Of a DNA stretch of 64,000 nt, positions 34,700 to 46,255 are shown piece by piece (the first letter of the stretch is position 1; every line of letters begins with the position of its first letter). The notes beneath the pieces were generated by a model. That model saw only the letters and a list, made by a program, of their open reading frames with translations. It was not told the DNA's origin and searched no databases. This DNA comes from Dryococelus australis. Taxonomy: Eukaryota; Arthropoda; Insecta; Phasmatodea; Phasmatidae. The stretch spans positions 22,802,795 through 22,866,794 of the forward strand of contig CM057002.1 of the NCBI GenBank assembly GCA_029891345.1, in the 5' to 3' direction. The translations under genes and the position numbers were made by a program.

Positions 34700-34830
34700 C
34701 GTGTATTTATTATTGAATGCTTTATTAAATGGTTAAGTGTTGAAACCAATTGCCTTCTCTTACACTTAACCATTTTTCACATCATACACATATACATTAT
34801 AACAAATAGCATATATTTACGAGTAAGCAG
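34700..34830 (-). mobile_element. LINE-like 3' tail, reverse
   Basis: Read on the minus strand: TTATAATGTATATGTGTATG, then AAAAATGGTTAAGTGTAAGA and GAAGGCAATT, matching the 24150 and 11930 tails. A perfect 14-bp inverted repeat (AAATGGTTAAGTGT, 34727-34740, with 34762-34775) spans the tail. The element may extend further right into AT-rich DNA. Confidence 0.5.
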
Positions 34831-36357
34831 ATCTAGAGACATTCTCTGCACTCAATAATTACTGAATTATGACATTACTAAAAATAAAATTTATCTGTAT
34901 AAATAAATTACATTTACAAAAATGACTAAATATCTAAAAGAAATAACTAATAGACATTAATGCTAACGAAACAGTACTTATTACTAAAGACCAGTTTTCC
35001 CGTAAAAACACACTACATTTAGGTTAGAATTACATGGATGACGTATCAGGAATGCATAGGAACAAACTGTAAATAACATGAAGTAAAAACTAACAAAAGT
35101 TAATCAATTTTAATGTGATATCTATGAGATATCAATATGCGATTAAGCAGTTACTATATCTTAATTCAATCTTCCGGTCCCAGTGTCTTGGCAGTTTAAT
35201 ATGCTTCGCTGTCCCACTGATTTATTCCGATTTTCAGTATTCTGTAACGGCGAACATTGAATTACTGAATTACTGCGATTCGAGTGATTGAATTTTATGA
35301 TTTATAACTTTACTGTTAATTACTTCACACAAATATCAAAACTATTGTTACCAACTGTAAAGGCGTTCCACAACATAACGTTGGACACATCAAACTGATT
35401 AATGTAATTCTGATTGAATGCAACAAACAGAGGAGATCTACGAAAAAAAAACTACAATTCGATAATATTATAATCAGCTTTTGCTGAAATATTCTCTGAA
35501 CAGTGAATCGAATCATAGATGTCCATTTCGGGTAAAGGAAGAGGGGTGTTAGGAATCAATAGCTCTCCTCCCCATCCTTACATAGAGGAGATTTATTAAA
35601 TTATAGATTTTAAAAAAATACAGAAAACGTACACGTTGTCATAATCTTGCATTCTTTAAAATCCAACCAGTGTTTCTTATAATAAAATACCTTAACTACT
35701 TTAATGAGATAGAGCTCTTCGTATGAGATTTTCTAATAATTATTATCCTTGGCTGAAAAAGCAGCTACCGTGAATCAAAACACAAAAAAACACCCTCTAA
35801 AGCAGAACATACAATTTTACGGAAGTCATTGCCATGCTGAAACGTCCAACTGTATGGAATTTTTTTTCCTAGGCCAGCGCGTTATTCTTCAGCGGTAACT
35901 TATTCAAGGCAGGTTGTTGAATTCGCTGTCTTAACATTGCTCTAACTAGTGATGTTCGAGAGCTGCCGTTGTGTATTTACGAGAGAAAAAAAAAAGTTTA
36001 AATCTGAGCTCGGAGATATAACTTTGGTCATAAATATCTCCCCACAGAGTACTCCAGCAATCACGTGACAACACGAACTTCCTGTGGTTTTCAGACATGC
36101 CGTACTGGTGCTGTACCACGATCATAATTGCCAACTTCTTTTACAGAAAGTGTCTAGCAATACGCACAAATCACCAGGAGATCACAAATTGTAATTCTCA
36201 GTTTAAAATACAAATTTTGACAAAATATTAAAAACATTTGCTTTCATGGCTTCAAATATTGCTCATTACTGCGCGTTAAAGTTACTTACACTGCATGTAT
36301 CTGAAAAATGTTTAACACGTGTTCGCTATGCATACGTACAAACGTACAGTAGGTATA
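34831..36357. other. Unannotated AT-rich DNA
   Basis: No supported feature. The nearest part could be LINE 3' UTR, but this is not testable here. Confidence 0.55.
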
Positions 36358-36596
36358 GGCCATTCGCGGTAAAGTGAACACTTTTGAAAGCCCACTTCAT
36401 TTGTAATAATAGTCAGTAAATATACTTTATTTTGGCCTTAGGCGTTAACTTCGGAGATCGGTGGAATATACACAATTGCCATGTAAGTAATAACTTACAT
36501 GGCAATATTTATTTTAAAAGGTGGTCACAGGACAGAGAAATTGGCTGGAAGAAAAAAGTAACTAGGGCGTCAGAACTGCTCACTTTACCGTGAATA
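36358..36596 (-). mobile_element. Type B MITE, reverse, with internal palindrome
   Basis: Starts GGCCATTCGCGGTAAAGTGA and ends GCTCACTTTACCGTGAAT. The interior 'ttggccttaggcgttaactt' and 'ggtggaatatacac' is typical of B. At 36475-36506 it has a perfect palindrome, ATTGCCATGTAAGT-AATA-ACTTACATGGCAAT, not present in other B copies. Confidence 0.8.
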
Positions 36597-37740
36597 TAAT
36601 ATAAGCGCAAGATGTATAAACGGACTCTTCAAGTATTTCTCGAGTGTAGAAGTTCCCAAAATTAGGCTTACGACAGGATCAAACCATATTGTTATCCCCG
36701 TAGAAGAGAACCCGCGTCACTATCCACGAAGAGATAAACACGCGCAATAAAACATGCGATACGCATTAAATCCTGAACAGTCCTGAAGACACAAAAGTGT
36801 GATAACCCAGCAGGAATTTCTTCAAATCACCAGATCAGCTACCAGATTTTGTTAAAGGAAACACTAAATTTTTCGACTTGTCACAAATATGAATTTGGCC
36901 GCGCACATGATCTTGTGACATCTCCAGATCTGGAGAGAAAATCACCAAGTTGGTAACAACAATCTATTAACTGCGCCTTGATTCCCTCCTCCACCCCTAG
37001 TGGCACAGGGGGTTGCGGCCCTGGAGTCGGAAAGGGTTGAGCGCTGTTCAGGAGGTGGGGGGAAAGCGGTGAACGCACACGGGTAGAGGGTGAGAGCTGA
37101 ACTTGAGCGCGTAATGGAACACACGGGGCACATTTATATTCAAACTAGAGTGTTTTTGAACCGTTACTAATTTAACCCTCCTCTGCCGACATCGGAGGGT
37201 AGGAGGACCCTAAGAGGCGGGGAGGAGGGGGAGGAAGAGGGGTAGTGGAAGGGGGGATGTGAACTCGCCTAGGCTCTGGTCCGCCCCAGAGTTCATCCCC
37301 TACGGCTGCTGGGATCACACACGGACCTCTGCTTGGCGTAATAACTGCCCCCCCTCATCTAACGTTTGATATGGCCTGTTCCGTGAACTCTCGCATTCAT
37401 TTCGGCGTTTTTAGTTTCACAAAGGATAATCGCCAGACCCTTGTTCGATTCCCGGCGGTGTCATCCACAACTTTCTTGCGTGTAAAATGTGACGGACGTT
37501 GCCTTTGGCCGGCGAGATTTCTCGTTCTCTCAGCGCTTGCATTCCATCATTGCTTCGTATCCTTTCTACCTCATGAAGGGCTTTCGAAATCTCTCGGCTT
37601 TACTACTCTTTATTATAGTTCGCACCCAGAAATGAAACCTGGTGCAACACGTGTTTAAATGTAATAAGTAGGGTCACCTGATTTTCGCGAAACGAATTCC
37701 ACACATGCTGGGTTTCAGCATGTATGTATATATATATGTA
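36597..37740. other. Unannotated; G-rich at 37150-37260
   Basis: A purine-rich tract (GGGGAGGAGGGGGAGGAAGA) lies near 37219-37240. The string GTTCGATTCCCGGCGG near 37443 resembles a pol III B box, but no A box or tRNA fold was found. An isolated CACCTGATTTTCGCGAAACG at about 37675 resembles family G ends. Confidence 0.5.
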
Positions 37741-37954
37741 TGTATGTTATAAGTGTGAATTTGTGTAGTGTTTGTATGGTTTGGCTTACTTGGCAATCTT
37801 AGTTAAATGCCTAATTATTGCTACTTACGTTTTACGTGTTTTCAGCACTTAATTCTATATATGGTTATTTTTCTGTTAATTATTTCTTATATAAATGTTT
37901 AATAAGGACTATTTAATTTTTTTGACTCGTAAAAGGGATGTGAAACTCATAAAT

Positions 37955-38022
37955 AATAGTTTATTTTTGTAAGAGAAGGGAAATATACTTTAACTGCGCA
38001 AAATAATTATTCATTACCATTA
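37955..38022 (+). mobile_element. LINE-like 3' tail, diverged
   Basis: Contains TTTGTAAGAGAAGGGAAATA, then CTTTAACTGCGCAAAATAAT. It resembles the tail at 8041-8163. The upstream AT-rich 200 bp may belong to it. Confidence 0.4.
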
Positions 38023-38700
38023 GTGCTGATCTATCCGCAATTTTCAGGGTATTAAACGATTTACGAAAAGTAAACCGTTTTGTGACGATTTGACCCAGAT
38101 AAAAATGGACAAAGCGTTTTAGGAAGTTTGAAAGAAAGCAATGTCGTGTAAGTTGGTTAAGACACGCCTTAAAACATTCGTTTTCTCTGTTGGTCTCGCG
38201 CTAGGCAGCCCAGTTCAGTGTAGCAGAACGTTGATGAGATTTTTTTCTAATTCAAGGTGCATTTTCATTCAACCCTTCTCTATCCACCCCACCCCGGCCT
38301 ACGCCAGCTCGGCATCACGGCGACATGCATCCGCCAGCGCAACTTCAAAGTAAAATCAGGACGCCAGGGATTGAGACAACTCATTGTAGCAATCACCTGG
38401 CCATGGATGCCTAAACGAAGCACAGATATAGGCCACTGCAAGGCAGAGCCCGACGTCTTTCCACATCCGACCGGCGGCCAGGGGAGATCACAGCACGGGT
38501 GTGTCCATCCGCCGCCATCCGATGATCAGCTAGATACAGCATCCGGCATCAAGAATAAGGTGGCAACTGCCCATAAGTAGATAACTTATTAACCAGGCGT
38601 GCCATCATAGTTGCAACTTAAATTAATATCAATTATTATAGCTCTCCCAAAGTGTCTAATCATTCAGTGTCATGCAAAATGTAAAAGCTTTGTTGTTATA
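38023..38700. other. Unannotated DNA
   Basis: No supported feature. Overlapping plus-strand frames (38141-38580) lack motifs. Confidence 0.55.
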
Positions 38701-39087
38701 TGCTGTTCACGGTAAAATGAGCACATTTGAAAGCCATGCTTAAGATCTACTTGTATGCACGTCTTGTAGTCTTACGTTTTATGTAAAATTAACATTGTCG
38801 TGGGCCTCATCACTTTATTCATGCATCGGTTCAGTGAAATTGTGAAATTATTAGAAAAGTAAATATTTTTCAAACCCGCTCATTTTTGCACTTTAGTGCA
38901 TTAAAAAAAACACAAAGCGAAATAAATAATTTAATTCGTAACAAATGTTTTTATTCGACGTAGTCATATGGAACTACTTTCCCTCATCGTTACCAACTTT
39001 ACTGGGGGCACTACACTCCGTGCAAGTAGGCGCAGTGACTTTTTTATAAGGTTGATTTCAAAAGTACTCACTTTATCGTGGACAGCC
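38701..39087 (+). mobile_element. Type A MITE, complete, with TTATA flanks
   Basis: Begins TGCTGTTCACGGTAAAATGA and ends CTCACTTTATCGTGGACAGC, then CG. TTATA lies immediately outside both ends, consistent with a target-site duplication. The interior lacks part of the 'gcgcccgttaaaatat' segment. Confidence 0.85.
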
Positions 39088-41040
39088 GTTATACTTGTTT
39101 CTCGAGCCATAATAAACCCCCTCAGTTTCCATAAAAACTGCTCTACCATTAACTATCATTTCAGCTGTACCCCTAGGCCCTTTTTTTGTTCGGACATTGC
39201 CGTAAAACATATCCCGAACAATGTGCGCGAAACCTGTGAAAACCACAGGAGGCTGTACTGCCGATGCATAGGAACTTTGGCGAGGCTTTGACCAGCGCAG
39301 GTTGGATTCGGAATTGAATCGCACTCGTCCCCGGGGATGTCCAGCGCAGCAGTCGTCCTCCTCACATCCCGCTCCATTCTAGCCGCTGATAAGCTCTGAA
39401 TTACGACACCCACGTTGACACTTCCTGCTCTGACCGAGTTTGTAAAGGGGGGGGGGGGGGGAGTGGCACTTCAAATGGTATCTGCCAATCGAGGTATCGC
39501 TGATAAACTCTATCTTGTCTAATGTCGCTCAGGGATCGCATGTTCACCGTGACCTCAACTGGATGTCCCATCGCCCACGCACGACCCCCCTCCCCCCCTC
39601 CTCATCACCCTCTTTTCCCAAAACCCATTATCCGTGACTATTTTGTATTCACACGCGAATTATTTACATGGCATGATTTTTGGAAGTGACCGGTCAAAGT
39701 CAAAATGTTAATGTTTTTATAATATAAAAATAAAATTAACCAAACTATTTACGCAAAATGTAATGTGCACAACTGAAAAAATAGTTTCGTGTTAGTTAAT
39801 TTTAAGGTATTCTTAGCTAATATTATTGTACGATATTATTCAGGTGAAAGCCACAAATAAACTATATAAAAGAGTCTCCTTCAGCATTTTTTTTTCTTTC
39901 AAGTAATGGTCTGCACTTTACAAAGCAGAAAAAAAGTCGGTCAACCACGAAATACATTCCATAGAATATCAATCTGGTTCTGACACGGTAGAGTTCATGC
40001 ATGTCTGCCTTTCAGCGAGTCTGGGAAACCACGCTTGTAAATCTTCGATCACTGCACTTCCCCCTCCCCCCCCCCCTCAACCCATGAGCTTCTGGCGCCA
40101 CAAAACTACGAAACAAAAGGGGGAGAGAATATTCCGTTTGCGGACACAATGTGCACACTGCTGCAACGACGTTAAATCACACGCGAATATCAGTTGTCAG
40201 TTTCGATTACCCGCTCGGATGGTTTTGCATACACCACAACACAGCATTATCATGCCGCGCAAGCCTAGCAAAAAAAAGTTCTCATTCCATACCACAACAC
40301 CCCACTACCGAACGCTAACTACCCCACCGGACGGTATAATGATGGCAGTTGCCACCGACGTTTTATTTCCACCCCCACACAACGCGTGACGTTGACACGA
40401 GAAAAAGGGGGAGGTAAAACAATTTCAAAATTCTGATACTGGAACAGCCTCCTACCATCACATCCTCGAAACATAAGCCTCGTTGCAGGTTAAGGATCCT
40501 TATGTACTGGAACGTTTCCTGTGGAATTCGTTGAGCGCAAAAGCGTAACTCGGTAAAATAAAAGTTCAGGAAATGCGAAAATTTTGCCAGAAATGATAAA
40601 ACTCTATGTCCCTATCTTTTATATTTTTATCAGTTTAGGAAGTTGGCCAGAATTTTTTTTTTTTTACAGTGTGCGCTCAGATTTGCTAGAGGAATCAACG
40701 TCGAGATTCGGCTTCCAGTACAACAATACAAACATGGTTGACATGCACTATGTGTCCTCGTGTCATTAGACTCAGGCGACCCTCAGATAGCGAGACCCCC
40801 TACAGCTCCCACACACAATGGCGTGCGATGAGACATCGAGGGGGAGTACAGAGGGCTGTAAAGGCCACGAATATCCAACACGACACGCTTTTTGTCAGCC
40901 CCCCCCCCCCCCCACCCAACCGCACTCCCTTTATCCAACACACGCCACAAGAGGCACGGATGGCAGTCCTGCCAACACACTAGATTTCCCACCTAATCTG
41001 GTGGATTTTAACTCCTGCCTGGCAGGACAAAACAGTTATA
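39088..41040. other. Unannotated; several G/C runs
   Basis: G15 (39447-39461), C11 (40066-40076) and C15 (40899-40913) runs. Proline-rich frames crossing the C runs are artefacts. No gene is supported. Confidence 0.55.
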
Positions 41041-41224
41041 CGTTATTCACGATAAAGTGAGCACTTTTGAAAGACCTATCATTTAAATATAGTTTATTTT
41101 AGTCTTAGACATTAACAACCGAGTGTGGTGGAATATACACACTGTGTCTATTACTTACATGGCAATATTCGTCTGAAAAGGATGGCTAAAGAATAAAAAA
41201 AAATGGCTGAAAGGAAAACCTAAC
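41041..41224 (-). mobile_element. Type B MITE, reverse, lacking its right TIR
   Basis: Starts CGTTATTCACGATAAAGTGA after TTATA and matches reverse B through 'ggtggaatatacacactg', 'tacatggcaatattcgtc' and 'tggctgaaaggaaaac'. It stops where the next B begins. Confidence 0.78.
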
Positions 41225-41228
41225 TGTA

Positions 41229-41458
41229 GGCTATTCACGGTAAAGTGAGCACTTTTGAGGCCCTACTTACTTTTTTCTTTCCGTAATATTTTATCCTGCA
41301 ACCACCCTTTTAAATAAATATTGCCATGTACGTAATAAACATTGTGTATATTCCACGGCAATCGTAAGTTAACGCCTAAGGCTACAATAAAATATATTCA
41401 TTCTCTGTTATTTCAAATGAGAGGGCTTTCAAAAGTACTCACTTTACCGTGAACAGCC
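41229..41458 (+). mobile_element. Type B MITE, complete, abutting the previous copy
   Basis: Begins GGCTATTCACGGTAAAGTGA and ends TCACTTTACCGTGAACAGCC. With the reverse copy just upstream it forms a large imperfect inverted repeat (41041-41458). Confidence 0.85.
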
Positions 41459-41872
41459 TTTATGTAGTAGCCAGTGTATAAAGTGATTTTATAACAATTG
41501 ACTGTGAAATGCGTTGGGCAGTTTTCCAGAAGGAAAATTTTACTATAGTTTCCGAAAATGTTATTAAAATGTGTATATTGCAAAGTGGTATGTACGTATT
41601 TCCTGCATACTTTTCGGATTGATGGACATGAGTTAGTGGAATAATTTTTTAAAATGCCCATAAAGTTATAAAGAAAATCTGTCATCACGAAACCTTACAG
41701 ATCTCGTATTGAAGGGGAAGCATTCTCTTCGAGCGCTGAAGTTGATAAAATCCAATAATTCCCGATGGTCTCTAAATCAGTAAACTTAATTTCCTGATTG
41801 TTTCCTCGATCGGCATTGTCGTTATTCAAGGGGTTACGTGAATTTGCGTAAGCCAGTAGATTCTGGATTGTA
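41459..41872. other. Unannotated AT-rich DNA
   Basis: No supported feature. Confidence 0.6.
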
Positions 41873-42295
41873 AGTTGTTCGCGGTAAACTGAGCACTTTT
41901 GAAAGCCCTGCTAACATCTGCTTGTATTCAGATTGCATATTCTTCCACCGTGTGTGAAATTAACACCGCTACCGCCTGAGCTCTTTACCCGTGCATTGGT
42001 CAAGGGAAACTGTGGAATTATTACGAAATTAGATGCCGATTTTACAAATTTGTTCATTATATTATTTATAATCATTAAAAAAAAAAAACCGAGAGCACAA
42101 AAATTTCAGTATTTACCTACGTTAACGAAACACGTTTAATTTAACGTCAAAACATGGGACTTGTTTTTTCCTTGCGTTGTTACCGACCTTGCTAGGCGAA
42201 TGCCATTAAGTATGCACGTTAAAATATACGCAGGTAGGAGCAGTGACATTTTTCAAAGGTTGATTTCAAAAGTGCTCATTTTATGGTGAACATCC
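41873..42295 (+). mobile_element. Type A MITE, complete but diverged
   Basis: Starts AGTTGTTCGCGGTAAACTGA and ends AAGTGCTCATTTTATGGTGA, then ACATC. Internal matches: 'cttgtattcagattgcatat', 'ttgttaccgaccttgctagg', 'gttaaaatatacgcaggtag'. Confidence 0.78.
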
Positions 42296-45200
42296 TCTGG
42301 TGTAATTCACTGTCAACGTGTTGGCAACACTGACGACAGAACATGCAATTGGGGGGGGGGGAGTCTCCCTACTCCCTGGCAACGGCAGGGGTGTGTCTGC
42401 CGCATCGCACAACGACGTCACGAGACTCTCGCCTGAATGTCAGGTGCCTCGCAGGCCACGTCGTCTGCTACACGTATCTCGACTACTACAGAGGCTGCAA
42501 TGGCCAAGGGATCATCTTTTTTTACTTTTTGTTAACAAATTAGAAAGGCTTATTGTTAATTCATATTTTTTTATCTTTGACAAATAGAACATCGCCATCT
42601 ATTTTTACTTTCGTACCATCAATTTTAAAACATTGCCCATCTCCTCGTGAACCAAATAGCACAGACAGGGCGTCGCTTCCTAACACGCCGCGTGTCGGCC
42701 GGGAGTTACCTTCCAGCCTTTACTACATGACCAAGTCAAGTTCACTCCAGGAAAGGGGTGAGACTGGAGCGCTAGCGTAGGTTGGTCACTATGACACCCG
42801 CACCAGAGCGATTTATCTTTATCCCGGAGAAGGGAGGAAGGAGGAAATAAGATAGGAGGGATGCACACTTGGCTTGGTCGAGTAGTAGCTGAGAAACCGA
42901 ATTCCAAGCCATTGCGAAAGCTAAGGAAGGGAATAAATAAAAGGATATTATAATTTTCCATAATGACGACGTGACGTTTGTTTACATTTGCTTTCACAGC
43001 AAACCTAAATCTGATAACGTTTTTCGTATAGTAAAGTTCAAATGAGAAAATAGTCTCGGCGCAGCTTTTGAGGGATGGAACATAAGTGAGGGTGGGGGGG
43101 GCTCTCCTGGACACTCGCCGCTGGAGGGAGGGAAGTGACAAGACACTGCTGGCACTACACGCACCACACTGATAACATCGTTCTTTAACGCACGACTTCA
43201 GTGTAAATATACAGCCCGATTTCTTCGAAATTAAGCCCCGAAACTGGCCGGAATTTTCCGATCGGTCCGGGACAAAAATCGCCCACTTTAAACAAACTAT
43301 TTGGCGCCAGCCATATCGCTCTCAGACATCCACGAGTTAACATGTTTTACATGACTTACTACCCTTTTAGTCACTCGTCGCAGTACATTCCGGCATGCAT
43401 TTACTCACAAATTAGCTTATTTTAAGTTTTTAACAAACTCACTAGATATGAAGTAAAATACTGAAACAACCTCACTGAATTAAATTCCCGCGCAACTTAA
43501 ATTCACCACTGCAATACACATATAATAAATTTAATTATAATAATCATTGCCACTCCAGTCACGGGAAAGCTACTTATATCGATAATTTAACTTCATTTGG
43601 CTAATAACCTCCGCTTTTTATACCAAACTGTCGCTAGCTCTCTCACAGGGAACTCGTGACAGTACTTCCCAAGACCTGAACTTTAAAATTCCGCGCTGAT
43701 AAATTCAATTATCTTCGCCACTCTCTTTTATCCCGTACAGGTAGGGAAAAAGAGAGTAAAATACAACTACGGAAACAGCTCCCAGACGCTACCCTGGGAA
43801 TCCTATAAAACAATGTTTGCTCTGCAGCATTAAGTATTTTTGATAGGTGTGGAGGGGGAGGGGGTTAGCTTCTCCTCGCCTCCACAAGCTAACTGATAAC
43901 CAACTGGGTGGCCAAGGTCCCTCACAAGGGACCGACCCTCCCCCGCGCTGAGGGAGTAGCGTCCCAGTGATGTAAAATGGCGTCGTTCTCTGCTAACTCG
44001 CTGTTAAATACCGCGTATTTTGGACTGGCGATATGCACGAGTGGATCAGCTCTCGCCCAACCGCTCTCGGCCGCTGTCACTACTGAACTGAACAACCCCA
44101 CCCCCCTTCGTACAGCGGCAATGAACTCTCCCGATTCTCCCGACGCGCTTTCGACTCCTGCGCATTATTTTCTCATTTGGATTTCACTACAATTTCACTG
44201 CATCATATTTACATCAAAACCTGGTCTAAAGTAAATTAGCTTGTCAAAGCACTTGTGATAGTCAAGTCGAAACCACGTGGTTTCTTCAGTTCTGTAGGAA
44301 TATAAGTAGTTGCAAACATGTATTGGGGCAGATTTCTGAACAGTTGGCATGCACACTACGCCGTCGTGGGAAGAGATTGGCAGCAATGTAGCGCGCGCTC
44401 TGGCGGCTGTGGGGAGAGAGACTAAAAGGTCGCGGAATGCGGCAGCTAGGTAGCCACACCTGGCCGGGCGTAAGCTGGGTCCATTCGCCACAGGGATTAC
44501 TGGATTTGTATATTTTCTCTTTGTCAATGCACATCTCTGGGCTGGCGGCTTCTGCTGGAATCCCCAGTACCTTCTCTGCAGCAAGCTGTCCAGTGTTCCT
44601 ACATCTGGGCATCTTAGCCCAAAGTACTACACTCTCTTTGTTTAACTTCATTTGCTTATCCCCTTAATGTTCAGCCAATGACCGATTTATAAAAATACTA
44701 CAAGTTAAAAAAAAAACAATCGAAAAAAAAGTATATTCAGAATTATTCAAAACAGTGTTTTACAGAATAAAGGAATTTTTTAAACTAGTTACTTATGTCG
44801 TTTATACTTTCCTAAACTTACATATACCTGGTTACAATGAACTACAAAAATGACATCAAAAAGTTACAATTGTTTATGTTCTTATATATCTCTATAGGTA
44901 GTATAAATTTCTGAGTGCACTTTGCTGCATTAGCAATTTGCATATATGCGAAGACATATTTCCATATTCGTGTTTACAGTTTCAACATTCGGCGAAATTG
45001 TGTATCGAAATAATCACATCCCAGCAGCCTGAATACGCAACATCTTATACAGTATGTGTCTGCGGAGAACTGAACTAAACATTTCATTGGATGTCACACT
45101 TAGCTATCACCGTGTCTTTTGTTCACCTTTCCACAGAGAGCTAGCTAGACTTCAAACACACCTACAGTTTTCTAACCTACAAGAAAACATAGATCAATAG

Positions 45201-45299
45201 CCAATGAACATCTAACTGGGACTTGGGTACACAAAGGATTGTGGGAGTTTGACTTCTAGTCAAATGCGTCCGTAAAATTTTCGTGTGTGTATTCATCAG
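42296..45299. other. Unannotated, about 3 kb
   Basis: G11 run at 42351-42361. Overlapping minus-strand frames (44195-44584 and 44286-44651) are the longest here. One includes a peptide NPCGEWTQLTPGQVW, but no family is recognised and no splice-bounded exon is evident. Treated as uncharacterised DNA. Confidence 0.5.
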
Positions 45300-45600
45300 A
45301 TGTACCGATTACTAGGGAAACACAAAATTTCGCGAAAAGGTTTCACGACTAGTTGTATTTCATAACACTTTAGCTGAAATCCACTTCCGTGATTGGATGA
45401 TCTAGATGTCACGCGTCTTAAGTGTCTGGCCACGAATCAGACGTACAGTGTCGGAGGTAACATAATTCTGATTGGCCAGTCAGCTAAGCAAATGTCTTCC
45501 GACACACGCTGCCAATAAACAAAAGGAAACTGCTGGTACGTGATTAGGGTATTGGAATCCAGCATGCGCGGTAATCGTTTCGCGAAATTCGGGTGCCCCC
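45300..45600. mobile_element. TTTCGCGAAA-ended element
   Basis: Left ACACAAAATTTCGCGAAAAG and right ATCGTTTCGCGAAATTCGGG form an inverted pair about 300 bp apart. The interior has GTGATTGGATG, CTGATTGGCC and CCAATAA motifs, as in the 15.3-kb cluster. No coding sequence. Confidence 0.5.
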
Positions 45601-45744
45601 GCCGATGACTACTGACTTGGAAATATCACGGGTTCATTTGACGGCTAGAATAAACTTGACAGTTCAGTGTACGAACCAGGAGCTGCCATATGTTGATTGG
45701 CTGCTATCCTCATGATAAGCACTTCAGTGTGTCGCCATGTTGTA

Positions 45745-46255
45745 CGTGTTCACGGTAAAGTAAGAAATGTTGAAAACAAACCTTATATCGCGAATGTAAA
45801 TTTTAAAAGTGATAGCCACTGAATGTCGTTTTCCTTGTTTTACACACATTACAGTATATTGGCAACAAATATACACTCCTGGATATTCTACAGCTTTACA
45901 TTGGTCGTTAAGGGGCCACGGTGGTTTAGTGGCCAGGCGACTCGCCTCCCACAAAGGCGAACAGAGCTCGATTTTTGGTTGGGTTGCTCCCGGATTTTCG
46001 CACGTGGGAATCGCGCCGGACAATGCCGCTGGTAGGCGGGTTTTCCCGGGCATCTCCCGTTTCTCCCCCGGCCTGGCATTCCTTCAAGACCTCGGATGTT
46101 TAGAGCCGCCTAAATATCTTCACCCCACTTCCTGGATCGCTCATGGATAAAGCGATCAGGCACGTGGTAATATTGCGTGTTACATAAGTCGGGAGCATAC
46201 GAAATGTAGATCCTTAGCAGTGCTTTCTAAAATATTTCGTTGATCGTGAACAGCC
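45745..46255 (-). mobile_element. Type A MITE remnant containing a SINE
   Basis: Left end GTGTTCACGGTAAAGTAAGA, then AATGTTGAAAACAAACC, matches the type A tail in reverse. Right end 'tagatccttagcagtgcttt', then a run into TCGTGAACAGCCC, matches the A head in reverse. The middle is not A-like and includes the SINE at 45912. Confidence 0.5.
45912..46155 (+). mobile_element. tRNA-derived SINE, near complete
   Basis: Head GGGGCCACGGTGGTTTAGTG contains a pol III A box (TGGTTTAGTGG). The B box region is decayed (GAGCTCGATTTTTGG). The body has 'ggattttcgcacgtgggaat', 'ggcgggttttcccgggcatc' and 'cttcaagacctcggatgttt'. It belongs to the same family as the copies at 21152, 51648 and 63227. Confidence 0.8.

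Noticed and set aside
37430-37470. tRNA B-box-like GTTCGATTCCCGGC
   Set aside because: No A box at the right distance and no cloverleaf.
42680-43141. 153-codon minus frame
   Set aside because: No motif, no homolog recognised, and it crosses G/C-rich low-complexity tracts.
44195-44667. Overlapping minus-strand frames of 121 and 129 codons
   Set aside because: Two different frames are open over the same DNA, with no recognised family or splice sites. Not strong enough for a gene call.
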